Source: an uncultured Synergistales bacterium (GTDB lineage: Bacteria; Synergistota; Synergistia; Synergistales; Aminobacteriaceae). From it: a DNA stretch of 53,716 bases. This document shows, one piece after another, positions 51,579 through 53,716 of this stretch (positions are counted from its first letter, which is position 1; each line of letters opens with the position of its first letter). Location of the stretch: the NCBI GenBank assembly GCA_905233565.1, contig CAJOCL010000009.1, forward strand, positions 1,054 to 54,769. Direction: 5' to 3'. Below the pieces are notes generated by a model. It worked only from the letters and a program-made list of their open reading frames with translations, was not told where the DNA came from and ran no database searches. Both the position numbers and the translations under genes were made by a program.

Positions 51579-53716
51579 ATGAGAATAGCGAATAATCTTT
51601 CAGCGATAACAGCCTTCAATTCGCTGAACGCAACTAACAGATCATTAAACAAGACTATTCAGGCATTATCAACGGGACTGCGTATAAATTCGGCCTCAGA
51701 TGACGCGGCGGGTTTTGCAGTCAGTGAAAAAATGCGCTCACAGATAAGCGGCCTTGATACTGCGATCAGAAATGCTCAGGACGGTATATCGCTTTTACAG
51801 ACGGCGGAGGGGGCGTTAGGTCAGGCAAATTCAATGCTCCAGAGAATGAGAGAGTTGACGGTTCAGGCAAGCAATGACACTCTGACTTCACAGGACAGGG
51901 GTTATATACAGCTTGAGATTGACGAGCTGAAAAAACAGATTGATAACATTGCGAATAATACGCAGTTCAACGAGAAGAGAATACTTGACGGCTCATCGGG
52001 GGCTTTGTGGGCAAGCAGTGATTTCAACGTCAAAGCAAAGATTAACGGCGGATTGACGTATATTGACCAGTTCGGGCAGAAAGTAAGCTCTGAAGGGAAT
52101 TACAGGATTGAGATTAAGGCAGATCCGGGACAGGCTCAGGTTCGGAAGACAAATATAATGTATCCGATAAACAAAATCGAAGAGCCTACTACAGTACGAA
52201 CCAGGAAGACGGCTAAAGTAGTTTTCTGCATTGACGTTTCAGGCTCTATGGGCAGAGAACTTCAGAAAGTCAAGGATAATATAGCGGCATTCAAGACCAA
52301 AATTGAGTCTTCAGGCGTTGACGATGTGGAAATAGGAATATGTACTTACGGGACAGGTAATGTAGACGATCCTAATTTCGTAGCATACAGATTTCCGCCC
52401 GGAACTTCACCGTACAGTGATGAAGGCTCGCTATGGTCATCGGATATAAACGAGATTACAGAACTTCTTGCTCCTATAACCGCACCGTACTCAATTGACA
52501 CATATAACTATTACGCCGTCCAGAAAGCAGCGGAAACTTACAAGGATTCTTACGGAGCTAACAGTTATATGGTTCTCGTTACGGATGTTGATCACACTAC
52601 CTATGGCGGCGCTATTTCTCCCACCGATGCAAGAATAACTTATACGGAAGACACTGTAAGGTCAGCACTCTTCGGAGATGATTCTACAGATACAGATGAC
52701 ATAAATCTGACAGTTATAGGCCCTAAAGCTAATGATGAAAGCTCAGAATTTTACTCCTTGTGCAATGAAACGGGCGGTAAAATGTTCCTGTCAGGTACAG
52801 CGTGGGGAGAAGAACTTGTTAATGATCTCGGAAAATCAATCAGCGAAGAAGTCGTAGAAGAAGTAGTAGAAGGGGAAGAAGTTGAACTTTTCCCGGCTGA
52901 TTCAAGTCATAAACTCTCAGAAATCAAGAATTTTATCTCGCCTGAAGGTACTTTCATTCTCAGCACTCCCAAGCAGATAACTCTTCATCAGGGCGGAAAA
53001 AGCGCAACTGTTACCCTTGATGCCTCTGACACTCTCGGAAGTATGGCCGAAAAACTTAACAACGCAATCGCAAAAGGATTAGGGCAGGAACGTTACACAT
53101 CAAATCACACTCACTTCGCTACGTATGTTTCAAAAGAGGAAACGGCAGACGCAACAAGCCAGGGCGCACCGGGTACGATCGTCCTGCGTTCAGTTATACC
53201 GGGCAAAGACGGCGAAATAACTCTGTCCGGCGATGATGATTTGTTGAACGTTCTCGGCCTCAACACGATTCAGGAATCCTCAGAAACAAGATTCACCGCT
53301 TCAATCTATGACGCTCACACGGGAAAGCCAAAAGCTACGGGCATTCACTTAACGGGAAACGTAATATCAGGAGTAATTCCGAATGTTGATATTGAGTTTG
53401 ACCCGCTGGCCGGAATAAGCTCAACATGGGATGAAAATTCAAAGCGATATTTCACGAAAAGCAGCGGAACTTACTCGGCTCTCCTGCACCTGAAGGACAA
53501 TTCAATAACATTTCAGACAGGTTCAAACAAGGGCGAGGATTTCACTTTACAGCTCGGTGACATATCCTGCAGTTCTCTCGGAATTTCAAACGTTAATGCA
53601 GTCTCACGAGAAACGGCTTCACGTTCAATCGGCGTAATTGACCGCGCAATCAACAAAATCTCTTCTCAGCGCGCAAAAATCGGCGCATTCATTAACGGTC
53701 TTGAACACACAATGGA
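51579..53716 (+). CDS. Flagellin with an inserted von Willebrand factor A domain, partial
   Basis: More than 712 residues; open to the window edge. N-terminal D0/D1 (1-145: MRIANNLSAITAFNSLN, STGLRINSASDDAAG, RMRELTVQASNDTLT) and C-terminal D1/D0 beginning (SIGVIDRAINKISSQRA) are typical flagellin. Between them is a vWA domain (~210-425) with MIDAS FCIDVSGSMG (D219), the Thr/Gly strand ICTYGTGN and MVLVTDVDH, plus a hook-IN-like segment (DDLLNVLGLNTIQ, YDAHTGKPKATG). AGGAGG is 13 bases before ATG. About 30-40 residues are probably missing. A flagellum made or decorated with it could bind a ligand through metal. The vWA domain shows no frame defect. Confidence 0.9.
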   Translation, partial: MRIANNLSAITAFNSLNATNRSLNKTIQALSTGLRINSASDDAAGFAVSEKMRSQISGLDTAIRNAQDGISLLQTAEGALGQANSMLQRMRELTVQASNDTLTSQDRGYIQLEIDELKKQIDNIANNTQFNEKRILDGSSGALWASSDFNVKAKINGGLTYIDQFGQKVSSEGNYRIEIKADPGQAQVRKTNIMYPINKIEEPTTVRTRKTAKVVFCIDVSGSMGRELQKVKDNIAAFKTKIESSGVDDVEIGICTYGTGNVDDPNFVAYRFPPGTSPYSDEGSLWSSDINEITELLAPITAPYSIDTYNYYAVQKAAETYKDSYGANSYMVLVTDVDHTTYGGAISPTDARITYTEDTVRSALFGDDSTDTDDINLTVIGPKANDESSEFYSLCNETGGKMFLSGTAWGEELVNDLGKSISEEVVEEVVEGEEVELFPADSSHKLSEIKNFISPEGTFILSTPKQITLHQGGKSATVTLDASDTLGSMAEKLNNAIAKGLGQERYTSNHTHFATYVSKEETADATSQGAPGTIVLRSVIPGKDGEITLSGDDDLLNVLGLNTIQESSETRFTASIYDAHTGKPKATGIHLTGNVISGVIPNVDIEFDPLAGISSTWDENSKRYFTKSSGTYSALLHLKDNSITFQTGSNKGEDFTLQLGDISCSSLGISNVNAVSRETASRSIGVIDRAINKISSQRAKIGAFINGLEHTM

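Noticed and set aside
1-53716. tRNA, rRNA, or tmRNA genes and complete prophage or IS elements
   Set aside because: I looked for cloverleaf and rRNA signature sequences and transposase or phage ORFs and found none beyond the IS-like end at the left edge.

Overview
The window looks like a chromosomal segment of a diderm, flagellated anaerobe, most likely a member of the Synergistota (gut or rumen Synergistaceae type). The reasoning is the mix of Gram-positive-style division genes (sepF, divIVA) in one operon with an LPS-type lipid A acyltransferase, plus flagellin, secreted LRR/Ig-like proteins and a low to moderate GC content. A Negativicutes relative is the main alternative. This taxonomic call is inference; no rRNA or tRNA gene is visible.

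Region 1-6200 (mostly minus strand): the left edge carries what looks like the right end of an IS200/IS605-type element that cuts into a decayed FG-GAP repeat protein gene. Next comes a small operon spoIID-like, queA, glutathione peroxidase, trxA. Region 6200-7570 is an accessory islet: a 49-codon strongly RBS-equipped membrane peptide with a possible antisense promoter (type I toxin-like), a 37-codon hydrolase remnant and an orphan radical SAM mobile-pair-B-like gene.

Region 7570-17070 is a long, tightly overlapped minus-strand operon: tyrS, a glycosyltransferase-like gene, lpxL-like, queD, folE2, a HlyD-like membrane protein, yggS, sepF, divIVA, recG, recX. FolE2 and QueD give the first steps to preQ0 and QueA the later queuosine step. 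Region 17160-24380 (plus): lytic transglycosylase, tilS, an SbcC-like coiled coil lacking both ATPase halves, a split chromate transporter pair, and hsp20. Region 24380-37950: DUF721 gene with mnmG; a plus-strand operon HIT, YigZ, EEP nuclease/phosphatase-like, HTH protein, MBL hydrolase; then a lone cobH, a SYLF protein, a secreted acetolactate decarboxylase, and an operon of a beta-hydroxyacid dehydrogenase, a four-carbon acid sugar kinase, a degenerate CCA-adding-like nucleotidyltransferase and mnmE.

Region 38000-44000 is a surface-protein locus: a 1012-residue LRR protein and a 747-residue M23/SH3/Ig-like protein point away from each other around an XRE regulator and share a homologous, ungapped 95-residue C-terminal domain. 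Region 44100-51450 holds a flavin reductase-like gene, then a minus-strand cassette: a dynamin-like GTPase, two paralogous P-loop proteins (one with a transmembrane segment and coiled coil), a single-pass membrane protein and a membrane GGDEF protein. Divergent from it, behind a sigma-28-like promoter, is a flagellin whose variable region contains a von Willebrand factor A domain; it runs off the right edge. The GTPase cassette and the vWA flagellin are the most unusual parts of the window.
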